DNA from: Streptomyces sp. NBC_00513
GTDB taxonomy: Bacteria > Actinomycetota > Actinomycetes > Streptomycetales > Streptomycetaceae
Assembly (NCBI RefSeq): GCF_041431415.1
Contig: NZ_CP107845.1
Coordinates: forward strand, 6,882,001-6,946,000
Length of the DNA stretch: 64,000 bases
Reading direction: 5' to 3'
Shown here: piece after piece, positions 8,344 through 16,537 of the stretch
Layout of the letters: each line of letters opens with the position of its first letter
Numbering within the stretch: the first letter of the stretch is position 1
Notes under the pieces: generated by a model
Told to the model about the DNA's origin: nothing
Seen by the model: only the letters and a program-made list of their open reading frames with translations
The model's database searches: none
Translations under genes and position numbers: made by a program

Positions 8344-9024
8344 TCAGGCGCCGTCGCCGGGACGCACCAGCCCCGCTTCATAGGCGAAGATCACCGCCTG
8401 GGCCCGGTCCCGCAGGTCCAATTTGGCCAACACCTTGCCGATGTGCGTCTTCACCGTCTGCTCGGCCAGCACCAGATGCCCGGCGATCTCCTGGTTCGAG
8501 AGCCCGCGCGCGATGAGCTCCAACACCTCGGTCTCACGCGGGGTCAGCCCTTTCAGCCGCAGCGCCGGGTCCTTGCGCGGCGCCGGCCGCTGCCGGACGA
8601 AGTCGGCGATCAGCCGCCGCGTCACCGACGGCGCCAGCAGCGCCTCGCCCGAGGCGACCACCCGGACCGCCGCGATCAGGTCGGCCGGCGGGGCGTCCTT
8701 CAACAGGAACCCGGACGCGCCGGCGCGCAGCGCCTCGTACACGTAGTCGTCGATGTCGAAGGTGGTCAGCATCAGCACCTTCGGGCGGTGCACCACGCCC
8801 CTCGGGGGATCGAGGAGCTCGCGGGCGGCCGTCAGTCCGTCCATCTCCGGCATCCGCACGTCCATCAGCACCACGTCGGGGTGCACCGTGCGGGAGACGC
8901 GCACACCCTCCCGGCCGTCGGGAGCCTCGCCCACCACGTCGATGTCGGCCTGCGCCGAGAGCAGCGCGGCGAACCCCGCCCGCACCATGGCCTGGTCGTC
9001 GACGATGATCACGCGGATGGTCAA
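8344..9024 (-). CDS. NarL/LuxR-type response regulator
   Basis: 226 residues. The receiver domain starts IRVIIVDDQAMVRAGF, with the phosphorylated aspartate in VVLMDVRMPEMDG and the late lysine in FLLKDAPP. The C-terminal LuxR helix-turn-helix is GLTPRETEVLELIARGLSNQ...VKTHIGKVLAKL. The start is taken as TTG 9024: GAGGAA sits 5 bases upstream and the TTG overlaps the TGA of the histidine kinase gene (TTGA), the usual coupling of such pairs. It is the cytoplasmic output partner of the kinase at 9021-10340. Confidence 0.9.
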   Translation of the reverse strand: MTIRVIIVDDQAMVRAGFAALLSAQADIDVVGEAPDGREGVRVSRTVHPDVVLMDVRMPEMDGLTAARELLDPPRGVVHRPKVLMLTTFDIDDYVYEALRAGASGFLLKDAPPADLIAAVRVVASGEALLAPSVTRRLIADFVRQRPAPRKDPALRLKGLTPRETEVLELIARGLSNQEIAGHLVLAEQTVKTHIGKVLAKLDLRDRAQAVIFAYEAGLVRPGDGA

Positions 9025-10340
9025 CTCGGTTCCTCGGCTGTTTCGTTCAGGGGCAGACGGGCGGCGACCCGGAAGCCACCGTCCGGGAGCGGACCGGTGT
9101 CCAGTGTGCCGCCCGTCAACCGTACGCGCTCCCGCATCCCCACCAGGCCGTGCCCCGTGCCCGAGGTCTCCAGGGCCGGTGCGGCGTCGGGGGCCGGCCC
9201 GTTGACCACCAGGACGAGCAACTCGTCGGAGTGGAGGGTCAGCGAGACGTGCGTCCGCGCGCCCGGAGCGTGGCGCACCACGTTCGCCAGTGCCTCCTGC
9301 ACGATCCGGTACGCCGACAGGTCCACCACCGCGGGCGCCGCCGCGGCGGCGCCGGTGGCCAGGGACAACCGCACCGGCTGCCCGGCGCGCACGGTCGCCT
9401 CCACCAACTGCTGGAGCCTGTCGATGCCGGGCTGTGGGGCCCGCTCCCCGCCCGGTCCGTCGCCGTTCCCACGCAACACCGTCAGCAGTCGGCGCATCTC
9501 GCCCAGCGACTCGCGGGCGCTCGCCGCGATCGTCTCGAACTCCTCGCGCACCGGATCGGCCATGCCGGGCAGCCGGTACGGGGCGGAGTCGGCCTGCACC
9601 GTGATCACCGACATGTGGTGGGCCACCACGTCGTGCAACTCCCGCGCGATCCGCGCCCGTTCCTCCAACAGGGTGCGGCGCGCCCGTTCGGCCTCGCTGA
9701 CGCCCTGCTGCTCGGTGATGCGCTGCTGCGCGTCGCCGAGACCGCGCAGCGCGCCCGTCAGCGCGAGGAAGGCGCCGGCGAGGATGAACAGGAGCGCGGT
9801 GGTGGTGGTCACCCCGTCGGGCCGGAAGAATTCGAGCGCCCCTCCGGCCGCGCCCGTCACCAGCCACACGGCGACCAGGTTGCGGACTGACTCGCGCAGC
9901 CCCAGACAGACCATGGACACGAGGTAGCCGACGATCACCATCGGCGGCCACGGCCAACCGTTCCCGGCCACCCCGTCGGCATGGGCCAGCACCACCGCAC
10001 CCACGACGTCGGCGGTCAACACGATGCCCCAGGCGGGCCACGGCCGGGTCACGGCGAGCAGCAGCGGCACGGTCTGCGCGACGCCGAGGGCGCCGGCCCA
10101 GCCGCCGCCGGCCCCGTAGACGTTGGTCGACACGGCGATCGTCACCGGCATCAACGTCAGTACGAAGACGGCCACGACGGCGAAGGGAAGTATCCGCTGC
10201 CAGGCCTTGGGGGCCCGCGCGAACAGTGGTTCGCCCGCGCGGGCGGGCGTCCGCAGCACCACCGCGAATCGGGGCACCGCGCGGCCGGGCGGGGCGGGGA
10301 CCGGTTCGGGGGCCGTCGCCCCGGGCGTCGTCTCGCTCAT
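9021..10340 (-). CDS. Sensor histidine kinase, HisKA_3/NarX type
   Basis: 439 residues. A proline-rich cytoplasmic N-terminus is followed by about five or six membrane helices (residues 50-195), then the dimerisation/phospho-acceptor motif RARIARELHDVVAHHMSVI. The ATPase domain has IVQEALANVVRHA (N box) and GHGLVGMRERV (G box). There is no extracytoplasmic sensor domain, so the signal is probably sensed in or at the membrane. It is translationally coupled to the response regulator downstream. Confidence 0.92.
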   Translation of the reverse strand: MSETTPGATAPEPVPAPPGRAVPRFAVVLRTPARAGEPLFARAPKAWQRILPFAVVAVFVLTLMPVTIAVSTNVYGAGGGWAGALGVAQTVPLLLAVTRPWPAWGIVLTADVVGAVVLAHADGVAGNGWPWPPMVIVGYLVSMVCLGLRESVRNLVAVWLVTGAAGGALEFFRPDGVTTTTALLFILAGAFLALTGALRGLGDAQQRITEQQGVSEAERARRTLLEERARIARELHDVVAHHMSVITVQADSAPYRLPGMADPVREEFETIAASARESLGEMRRLLTVLRGNGDGPGGERAPQPGIDRLQQLVEATVRAGQPVRLSLATGAAAAAPAVVDLSAYRIVQEALANVVRHAPGARTHVSLTLHSDELLVLVVNGPAPDAAPALETSGTGHGLVGMRERVRLTGGTLDTGPLPDGGFRVAARLPLNETAEEPS

Positions 10341-10359
10341 GATCGCCCCACCCTACGGG

Positions 10360-10485
10360 TCAGGACACCGGGCCCCCGGAGCCCGGGCCGTCCGCGTCCC
10401 CGACGCCGGCGCGACGGGCGAGCCGCTCACGGAGGCGGGTGAGGCGGTCGATCTCGGCGTCGAGGGCGGCGAGCCGGTTCCCCAC
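10360..10485 (-). CDS. Possible small coiled-coil protein
   Basis: A 41-residue reading frame from GTG 10485. It starts with a heptad-like helix (NRLAALDAEIDRLTRLRERL) and has a glycine/serine tail. It fills the space between the PH-like gene and the kinase gene on the same strand. Start and reality are uncertain: there is only a weak GGG upstream. Confidence 0.3.
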   Translation of the reverse strand: MGNRLAALDAEIDRLTRLRERLARRAGVGDADGPGSGGPVS

Positions 10486-10490
10486 GACCC

Positions 10491-11033
10491 TCAGCGCTGC
10501 CAGGTCGTGCGCCGCACCACCGTGTCCGACCGGGAGACGGGCGTGCCGCCCGCGTGCGCGGCCAGCGCGCGTCGCATGTCGTCCAGGGCGGGCTGTTCGT
10601 CGGTCATCGGGTGCTGGAACTCGTACTGGAGGTCCGTGTTCAGGACCACCCACACCACCCGCCGCTGTTTGTCCCCGGACTTGCGCATGTCCTCCCAGTT
10701 GGTCACGTGGATGGTCACGGTCCCCACCACGATCTCGCGGATCTCCGGCCAGGACGCCCGGAACCGGCCGAAGCGAACCCCCTCGCCGTCCGCGCGGAAG
10801 GCCGGAACGAACAGGGCGCGCACGCTGAACACCAGACCCACCGCGCCGAACAGCAGGCACAGGATCGCCCAGCCCCAGAAGAAGACGGTGGCGAACAGCG
10901 ACTCCTGTTCCCACGGCGTCCAGGCCCAGAACGTCCCCACCCCCAACGCCCCGGCGAGGAGCGAGGCGAGGATCATGCTCCCCGGGCCGTCCTCGTGGAT
11001 CTCGTACGGTCGTCCCCCCGCGGGTACGTTCAT
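10491..11033 (-). CDS. PH-like domain membrane protein, hypothetical
   Basis: 180 residues. Two hydrophobic helices near the N-terminus (SMILASLLAGALGVGTFWAW and a following segment around VFFWGWAILCLLFGAVGLVF) precede a soluble part. That part has VRFGRFRASWPEIREIVVG and a run of beta strands (VTIHVTNWED, VVWVVLNTD) resembling bacterial PH-domain proteins. ATG 11033 follows a G-rich stretch that can act as a ribosome binding site; an ATG at 11063 is a possible alternative. The assignment to the PH class is by pattern only. Divergent from the AEC transporter. Confidence 0.68.
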   Translation of the reverse strand: MNVPAGGRPYEIHEDGPGSMILASLLAGALGVGTFWAWTPWEQESLFATVFFWGWAILCLLFGAVGLVFSVRALFVPAFRADGEGVRFGRFRASWPEIREIVVGTVTIHVTNWEDMRKSGDKQRRVVWVVLNTDLQYEFQHPMTDEQPALDDMRRALAAHAGGTPVSRSDTVVRRTTWQR

Positions 11034-11177
11034 GCCCCACCCCCCTGTCGTGTGTAGCGCCATGATGCCCACGCCCGACCCCGGGGACACCGGCCGGTTC
11101 CGGCCCCTCGGGCCGCTTGGGGGTCGGCATAGACTGACGCCGATCAGATGATCATCGGCACGGGGGAGTCGGTACGC

Positions 11178-12125
11178 ATGGGGGCCGCGGCCGCGCTGGA
11201 GAAACTGCTGCCGGTGCTCCTCGCCTTCGGCGGTGGGGTGTTCCTCGCACGGCGCAAGACCGTCCCCGCGGAGGCCTCCAAGGCCTTCGCGGACTACGCC
11301 TTCCTCTTCGCGGTGCCCTGCTACCTCTTCGGCAACATCTACGCGAGCGACCTCGGCGCCCTGTTCGACTGGCGTGCCATCGGCGGCTACGCGGCCGCCG
11401 CCGCCCTCGCCGCCGCGGTCGTCGCCCTCGTCGCCGTCGCCCGCGGGACGCGCGAGCCGCGCGCGGTGGCGCTGCGTGTGATGGCCGGCGTGCAGGTCAA
11501 CACGGCGTACTTCGCGGTGCCCGTCTTCATCACCGTGTTCGGGACCGCGGCGCCGATCTTCCCCGTGCTGCTCTTCCAGGTCTGCGTGCTGTCCCTCGTC
11601 GTCATCGCCATCATGGAACTCGGCCGCTCCGGACCGGGGACCGGCGGTCCCCGGACGAAGCTCGCGCGCGCCGTCGCGGCCTCGCTCGCCACTCCGCTGG
11701 TGCTGGCCTGCAACGCCGGAATCGTCTTGAACCTGCTGTCGGTGCGGGTGCCGGGAGTGGTGTTGGAGGGTGCCGCGTTCGTCGGCGACAGCGCCTCCCC
11801 GGTCGCCCTGTTCGCGCTGGGTCTGCACCTCGGGGGAGCCGGGCTGGACGTCCGCGGCACCACGCGCGAGGAACTGCTGCTGATCGGGTTCAAGTGCCTG
11901 GCGTTCCCGCTGCTGGCCTGGGCGGTGTGCGGGTGGCTGTTCGGCGTACGGGGCGACTGGTTGGCGTACCTCGTCCTGATCGCGGCCATGCCGACCCCGC
12001 AGAACCTGTTCATCTTCGCGCAGCGCTACGACGTGGGTGTCGACCTCTCCGCCTCGCTCGTGATCAAGAGTTCGATGGTTTCCCTCCTGCTGCTGCCCCT
12101 GTGGTTGCAGACTGTCGTCTCATGA
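11178..12125 (+). CDS. AEC family transporter
   Basis: 315 residues, about ten membrane helices in two halves. The signatures are FADYAFLFAVPCYLFGNI in the first half and SPVALFALGLHLGG and AYLVLIAAMPTPQNLFIFAQRY in the second; the last matches the conserved PTA/PTPxNxF region of auxin-efflux-carrier-type permeases. These export organic anions in other organisms; the substrate here is unknown. ATG 11178 is preferred to ATG 11148 because GGGGGAG lies 9 bases upstream. The stop overlaps the ATG of the HXXEE gene (ATGA). Confidence 0.88.
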   Translation: MGAAAALEKLLPVLLAFGGGVFLARRKTVPAEASKAFADYAFLFAVPCYLFGNIYASDLGALFDWRAIGGYAAAAALAAAVVALVAVARGTREPRAVALRVMAGVQVNTAYFAVPVFITVFGTAAPIFPVLLFQVCVLSLVVIAIMELGRSGPGTGGPRTKLARAVAASLATPLVLACNAGIVLNLLSVRVPGVVLEGAAFVGDSASPVALFALGLHLGGAGLDVRGTTREELLLIGFKCLAFPLLAWAVCGWLFGVRGDWLAYLVLIAAMPTPQNLFIFAQRYDVGVDLSASLVIKSSMVSLLLLPLWLQTVVS

Positions 12126-12754
12126 TCGAACAACGTGCGAACACCGCGAACCCGCCGGATCCCGCCCTGAAGGCAGCCACCCTCGGGCTGTTGGCCGCCT
12201 GGATCGCGCACGACCTGGAAGAGGTCGCCACCATGGCCCGTTGGTCCCGCACCCGGGTGCCCGTCCTGCGCGAGCGCCACCCCCGGGTGCCCGAACGGTT
12301 CTGGCGGAGCGTCACGGAGGTGGACGGACGGGAGTTCGCCACGGCCGTCGGATTCATGGGCCTGATCGTCGCGGCGGCCGCCGCGGACGGTCTGCGCACC
12401 GGCGGGCGCTCCGCCTTCTACCAGGCCTCCCTGCACGGATTCGGCCTGCACGGGCTGGTCCACCTCGCCAACTCCGCCGCCACCCGCGGCTACACCCCCG
12501 GGGTCGTCACGTCCCCGCTGATCGTGGTCCCCTTCACCCTCTGGGCCCGCGGCCGGCTGCGCCGCGCCGGTGTGCTGCGGCCCACCCGGGCGCGCGACGC
12601 AGTACTCGGCCTCGGTCTGGCCGCCGCGGCCACCGCCACCACGCACGCCGCGGCCCGGCTGATCCGGCGTCCCGCGCTCGTTCCCCCGGGCGGGTGCCGC
12701 TCGTTCACCGCGCATGGAGCCCCTGCCGACCACCGCGGCGCCGGGCGTCGCTGA
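12122..12754 (+). CDS. HXXEE-domain membrane protein
   Basis: 210 residues with about five membrane helices. The defining motif is HDLEE at residues 30-34 (H-x-x-E-E), and the later histidines SLHGFGLHGLVH and a C-terminal helical part fit the HXXEE family (PF13787). Enzymatic function is not established for the family. Start ATG 12122 overlaps the AEC transporter stop, so the two form a coupled pair. The last 41 bases overlap the next reading frame. Confidence 0.8.
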   Translation: MIEQRANTANPPDPALKAATLGLLAAWIAHDLEEVATMARWSRTRVPVLRERHPRVPERFWRSVTEVDGREFATAVGFMGLIVAAAAADGLRTGGRSAFYQASLHGFGLHGLVHLANSAATRGYTPGVVTSPLIVVPFTLWARGRLRRAGVLRPTRARDAVLGLGLAAAATATTHAAARLIRRPALVPPGGCRSFTAHGAPADHRGAGRR

Positions 12755-13127
12755 ACGCGCCGACGCCGCGGCCGATGCCGCCTGCCACCTCTACGACGCC
12801 GTCGCGCCTCGGGGCGCCTGCGAACCGGGCGGGTGGAGCCGGACCGCCGCCGAGGACGCCGCCGAAGCCATCGAAACCACCGCGCACGCCCTCGCGTTCA
12901 TCCGTCCGGGCGCCGACGTCGTCCTGGCGCCGGTGCACACGGCCCTCGCGGAACTGCGCCGCCGGCTGGAGTTGTCGCCCGCCGACCCGTTGACCGCCGA
13001 GGGGGTTCCGGCCACGCCGCGTACGGTCGGCAATCCGCGCCGGACCCGCTGGGCGCGGGTGCCTCACCCGACGCGGGCGCCGGCGACGGCGGTGTCGAAC
13101 AGGGCCCTGACCTCCTTGCCGAAGTAG
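12714..13127 (+). CDS. Hypothetical protein
   Basis: 137 residues with no recognised domain. The first 90 are alanine-rich and helical (VAERADAAADAACHLYDAV, RTAAEDAAEAIETTAHALAFI, VHTALAELRRRLEL). The last 40 are basic and low in complexity, where the frame overlaps the 3' end of the protease gene. No clear ribosome binding site. It may be translated by reinitiation after the HXXEE gene. It is the best coding frame between 12755 and 13063, but the 3' end is doubtful. Confidence 0.45.
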   Translation: MEPLPTTAAPGVAERADAAADAACHLYDAVAPRGACEPGGWSRTAAEDAAEAIETTAHALAFIRPGADVVLAPVHTALAELRRRLELSPADPLTAEGVPATPRTVGNPRRTRWARVPHPTRAPATAVSNRALTSLPK

Positions 13128-14137
13128 GAGCTGTACGAGACGTCGGGCGTGTCCCCGCCCGTCTTCCAGCCGCCGATCACCCCGATCACGTCCCCGGTCC
13201 TGGTCTTCGCGTCGTAACGCGCCAGGAACGGGCCGCCGCTGGTCCCACCGGGGTATCCGGTGCAGGCGATGCGAAGGAAGGAGCCGGGGATGCGCGCGTC
13301 CTTGCTGGTGAACTTCGTGGTCCGGTTGACGCACACCCGGGGGCGGGCGGCCGACGACGGATGGCCGATCAGCGTGACCCGGGGGTGTGCGTAGGGGCCA
13401 CCGGTGAGCAGCCGGTTCCCGCCGACCACGTCCTGCACCCGGCGCCCCTTGGAGCCCGGTCCGACCTGCGCGAAGGCCACGTCGAGGGTGGCCGCCCGGT
13501 TGGCGCCCTGGCTGCGGTAGCGGGGGTGGATCCACACCTTCGAGCGGCCCTTGGCGTCGCGCAGCACGGGGAACATGCCGTAGGGCCGGGGGTTGCGGGC
13601 CGTGTAGCGCGGTACGAAGGCCACCTTCCGGGTGTCGGAGCCGAGCAGGCAGTGCGCGGCGCTGAGCACCAGGTTGCGGCCGGGCGAGGCGACCACGCTC
13701 GCCGTGCAGAAGTACGCGCCGGCGCCCTTCATGACGAACATCCTGCCGACGACCGGGATGCCGTCGAAGTTCGCGCCGGTGCCGGGGCCCGCCAGAGCGG
13801 CGCCGACGGTGTCCCCGGCCCGGTCGGACTCGGCGGACGGTCGGGATACGGGGCCGGCCGAGGCCGCGGTCACCGGGGTGACGGCCGGGCCGGCGGCCGT
13901 ATCCGGGGCGCGGCCCGCGCCCCGGGCACCGGCCGGTACGGCCGAGTCGGGGGCGGCGTCCGGTGCGAGGGGCGCCGGGGTCGCGGAGGCCATTCGTTCG
14001 GCGGTCCAGAAGGACTGCGCCTCCCGGACCGACCACCGGCCGACGGCCCGTGCGGTGCCGGCCTCGGCGACCGGCAGCGGGCCGCCGAGCAGCGCCAGCG
14101 CGGTCGCTGCCGCCGCCATGGTCAAGGTGCGTCGCAT
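13064..14137 (-). CDS. Secreted trypsin-like serine protease
   Basis: 357 residues. A signal peptide (MRRTLTMAAAATALALLGG) and an alanine/proline-rich propeptide-like region of about 110 residues precede an S1-type peptidase domain. The triad is visible as histidine in VLSAAHCLLG, aspartate in TLDVAFAQV and serine in YPGGTSGGPFLARYD. Two further cysteines lie in FCTASVV and RVCVNR. ATG 14137 has GGGAG about 7 bases upstream. It starts 10 bases after the FAD oxidase gene stop, so the two probably share a transcript. Confidence 0.88.
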   Translation of the reverse strand: MRRTLTMAAAATALALLGGPLPVAEAGTARAVGRWSVREAQSFWTAERMASATPAPLAPDAAPDSAVPAGARGAGRAPDTAAGPAVTPVTAASAGPVSRPSAESDRAGDTVGAALAGPGTGANFDGIPVVGRMFVMKGAGAYFCTASVVASPGRNLVLSAAHCLLGSDTRKVAFVPRYTARNPRPYGMFPVLRDAKGRSKVWIHPRYRSQGANRAATLDVAFAQVGPGSKGRRVQDVVGGNRLLTGGPYAHPRVTLIGHPSSAARPRVCVNRTTKFTSKDARIPGSFLRIACTGYPGGTSGGPFLARYDAKTRTGDVIGVIGGWKTGGDTPDVSYSSYFGKEVRALFDTAVAGARVG

Positions 14138-14147
14138 GCGGGGCTCC

Positions 14148-15701
14148 CTAGATCGCTTGGGGGAAGCGGAACAACCGGTTCGGGTCATGGGCGCGTCGGA
14201 CCTCCTGGAGGCGGGTGAGGTTCGTCCCGTAGTAGGCGGCGCGCCAGTCGACGAGCTTCGGATCGACGTAGTTCTGGTACGCGCGACCGCTCGCCCAGGG
14301 GCGCAGGTCCTGCCAGAGCCCGTCGAGCCAGCCCTGGTGCCGGGCCACCTCGCCGGCCGACGCGGACTCGGGCCAGTAGGCGAGGTACTGGGACAGGAAC
14401 GCGCTGTCGCGGTGGACGAAGGCGGTGTCGGAGGGGGCCGGCCGGTTCATTGCCCCGCCGCACTCCCCGAGGAACTGGACCACGCCCCGCCCACCGGCCG
14501 GCGCCGCCCGCGCGTAGCCGCGCACGGCGGCCAACACCGCCCGGACGGCCGCCTCCGGCAGCCCGGCGCCGGTCCAGAAGTCCGAGCGGGCCGCGTACGA
14601 GGACCGGCCGATCACCCCGCGCGGGTCGTGGCCGGGCAGCGTGCCCGGCAGGCGGCACCGGGCGGCGGCCCGCTCCTCGCAGCCGGCCATGGCCCGCAGG
14701 GTGTCCCCGTACCCCCGTACGACGAGGTGACGGTCCCGCGGTTCCCGGCCGACCAGATCGGACAGCCGGGTCAACTGCCGTTCCAGCTCGTCCCGCCCGT
14801 CGAAGCACAACACCTTGACGGACGGCACGGGCTCCGGACCGGACTCGATCACGAACTCCACGTGGCTCCAGAACGGGTCCGGCAGCCCGCTCGACCAGCG
14901 CTGCCAGCCGCTCAGCACCGCCGCGGACCGCGCGCCCGACCAGTGCAGTTCGGCGAAGGCCGCGTCCCCGACCGGGTGGGTGCGGAACCGGAACTCCGTC
15001 ACCACGCCGAAGTTGCCGCCGCCACCGCCGCGCAGCGCCCAGAAGAGGTCGGGATCGTGTCCCGCGTCGACCTCGCGGACGACGCCGTCGGGAGTGACCA
15101 CCCGGGCGCCGGTCAACGCGTCCGAGGTGGTGCCGTGCACCCGCGAGGCGAGTCCCATGCCGCCGCCCAGCGCGAGCCCGGCGATCCCGACCGAGGGACA
15201 CAGCCCGGTCGGGATGCCCCGACCGCGTGCGGCGAGCGCGGCGTTGACCTCGCCGAGGCGGGCGCCGGCTCCGATCCGTGCCCCGTCCCCCTCGACCGCC
15301 ACCTCGGCCATCGCCCCGACGTCGACCACGAGCCCGCCGTCGCCGCCGGACCAGCCCGCGTAGCCGTGGCCGCCACCGCGCGGCACCACCGGCACGGCGG
15401 AACGACGGGCGAAGTCCAGGCAGGCGGCCACGTCCGAGGCGTGCGCCGGATAGGCCACCGCGAGCGGCGCGAGGGTGTCGTAACGGGGCTGGAAGAGCCG
15501 GCGCGCCTCGGGGTAGTCCGGGTCGCCCGGCACAACGATCCGCCCGTCCAACGAGCGGGCGAGCGCGGCGAAGTCGGGGCCGCGTCCTGGGCGCCGGGAG
15601 GGACGGCGTACGGGGTCCGAGGGACCCCGCGCGGTCGCCCCGACCGTGGCCAGGACTGCGGCGGCCGCGCTCGTGAGGACCTGACGGCGGTGCGGGCTCA
15701 T
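14148..15701 (-). CDS. Secreted FAD-binding (BBE-type) oxidoreductase
   Basis: 517 residues. The N-terminus HRRQVLTSAAAAVLATVGA looks like a twin-arginine signal, so the enzyme is probably exported folded with FAD. The PCMH FAD domain has VVPRGGGHGYAGWSGG and TGLCPSVGIAGLALGGGMG. The histidine of GGGH and the cysteine of GLC align with the two residues that attach FAD covalently in berberine-bridge-type oxidases. The C-terminal BBE motif is YQNYVDPKLVDWRAAYYGTN. These enzymes oxidise sugars or alcohols using O2; the substrate is unknown. ATG 15701 has AGGAAGGGGG just upstream. Confidence 0.9.
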   Translation of the reverse strand: MSPHRRQVLTSAAAAVLATVGATARGPSDPVRRPSRRPGRGPDFAALARSLDGRIVVPGDPDYPEARRLFQPRYDTLAPLAVAYPAHASDVAACLDFARRSAVPVVPRGGGHGYAGWSGGDGGLVVDVGAMAEVAVEGDGARIGAGARLGEVNAALAARGRGIPTGLCPSVGIAGLALGGGMGLASRVHGTTSDALTGARVVTPDGVVREVDAGHDPDLFWALRGGGGGNFGVVTEFRFRTHPVGDAAFAELHWSGARSAAVLSGWQRWSSGLPDPFWSHVEFVIESGPEPVPSVKVLCFDGRDELERQLTRLSDLVGREPRDRHLVVRGYGDTLRAMAGCEERAAARCRLPGTLPGHDPRGVIGRSSYAARSDFWTGAGLPEAAVRAVLAAVRGYARAAPAGGRGVVQFLGECGGAMNRPAPSDTAFVHRDSAFLSQYLAYWPESASAGEVARHQGWLDGLWQDLRPWASGRAYQNYVDPKLVDWRAAYYGTNLTRLQEVRRAHDPNRLFRFPQAI

Positions 15702-15826
15702 GCCCCCTTCCTGCCATCGGCCGGCCGGTTCGGGGCGAAGGCGGGACCACAAAGGTCGAGTTGCCCCCCGAACGGCCCAGGAACCCGCTCCTCCCCGTTC
15801 CCCCCCGCCCGGCCGGACGCACCGGG

Positions 15827-16504
15827 TCACGGGGGACCGGGTGCGTCCGTATCGGGGGTGCGGGCCAGCAGGAAGCCCTGGGGGGAACGTTCCCCGTCAT
15901 CGGGTTCGCGGACCAGGCGGGCCACCTCGGTCAGGCCGGCCCCGGTCAGCAGCGCGGCCACCCGCTCCGGCGGGACCCCGTACACGTCGAGGTCGACGGG
16001 GTGCCCGTACGCCCGCTCCAGCCGGGTCCGGTACTCCCCGGCCTTGAACGCGATCAGCAGGTGGCCGCCCGGAGCGAGCACCCGCGCGCACTCGGCGAAC
16101 ACCGGCGGCAGGTCCTGTGGCGGGGTGTGCACGGTGGAGTACCAGAGCAACACCCCGCCCAAAACCCCGTCGGCCACGTCCAGCGCCGCCATGGAACCCA
16201 CCTCGAACCGCAGTCCCGGATGGGACCGACGGGCCACCGCCACCATCGCGGGCGACAGGTCCACGCCGAAGGCCCGCACGCCGAGACCGCTCAGGTGCGC
16301 CGTCACCCGGCCGGGGCCGCAACCCAGGTCCGCGACGGCGCGACCCGGGCCGCCGTCCCCGTCCCGCACGCATTCGGCGAAGGCGGCCAGCATCGCGCGG
16401 TCCAGCGGTTTGCGGGCCAACTCCGACTCCAGGAGCCGGGCGTAGTCGACGGCGACGGCGTCATAGGACACCCGCACCGAATGCAGGTTCGAGGTGGCGT
16501 TCAT
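15827..16504 (-). CDS. Class I SAM-dependent methyltransferase
   Basis: 225 residues. SAM-binding motif I is AVADLGCGPGRVTAHL, with the acidic end of strand 2 in FGVDLSPAMV and motif III-like LAPGGHLLIAF. The fold is that of small-molecule (UbiE/type 11-like) methyltransferases. It lies 33 bases downstream of the siderophore synthetase on the same strand, so it could be co-transcribed, but nothing in the protein ties it to siderophore chemistry. Confidence 0.86.
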   Translation of the reverse strand: MNATSNLHSVRVSYDAVAVDYARLLESELARKPLDRAMLAAFAECVRDGDGGPGRAVADLGCGPGRVTAHLSGLGVRAFGVDLSPAMVAVARRSHPGLRFEVGSMAALDVADGVLGGVLLWYSTVHTPPQDLPPVFAECARVLAPGGHLLIAFKAGEYRTRLERAYGHPVDLDVYGVPPERVAALLTGAGLTEVARLVREPDDGERSPQGFLLARTPDTDAPGPP

Positions 16505-16537
16505 GCCCCTGGACAGTAGCCCGCGCGGAGGCCGGAC

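Noticed and set aside
12705..14036. 443-residue minus-strand frame over the protease
   Set aside because: Low-complexity Arg/Gly shadow of the trypsin-like gene in another frame.
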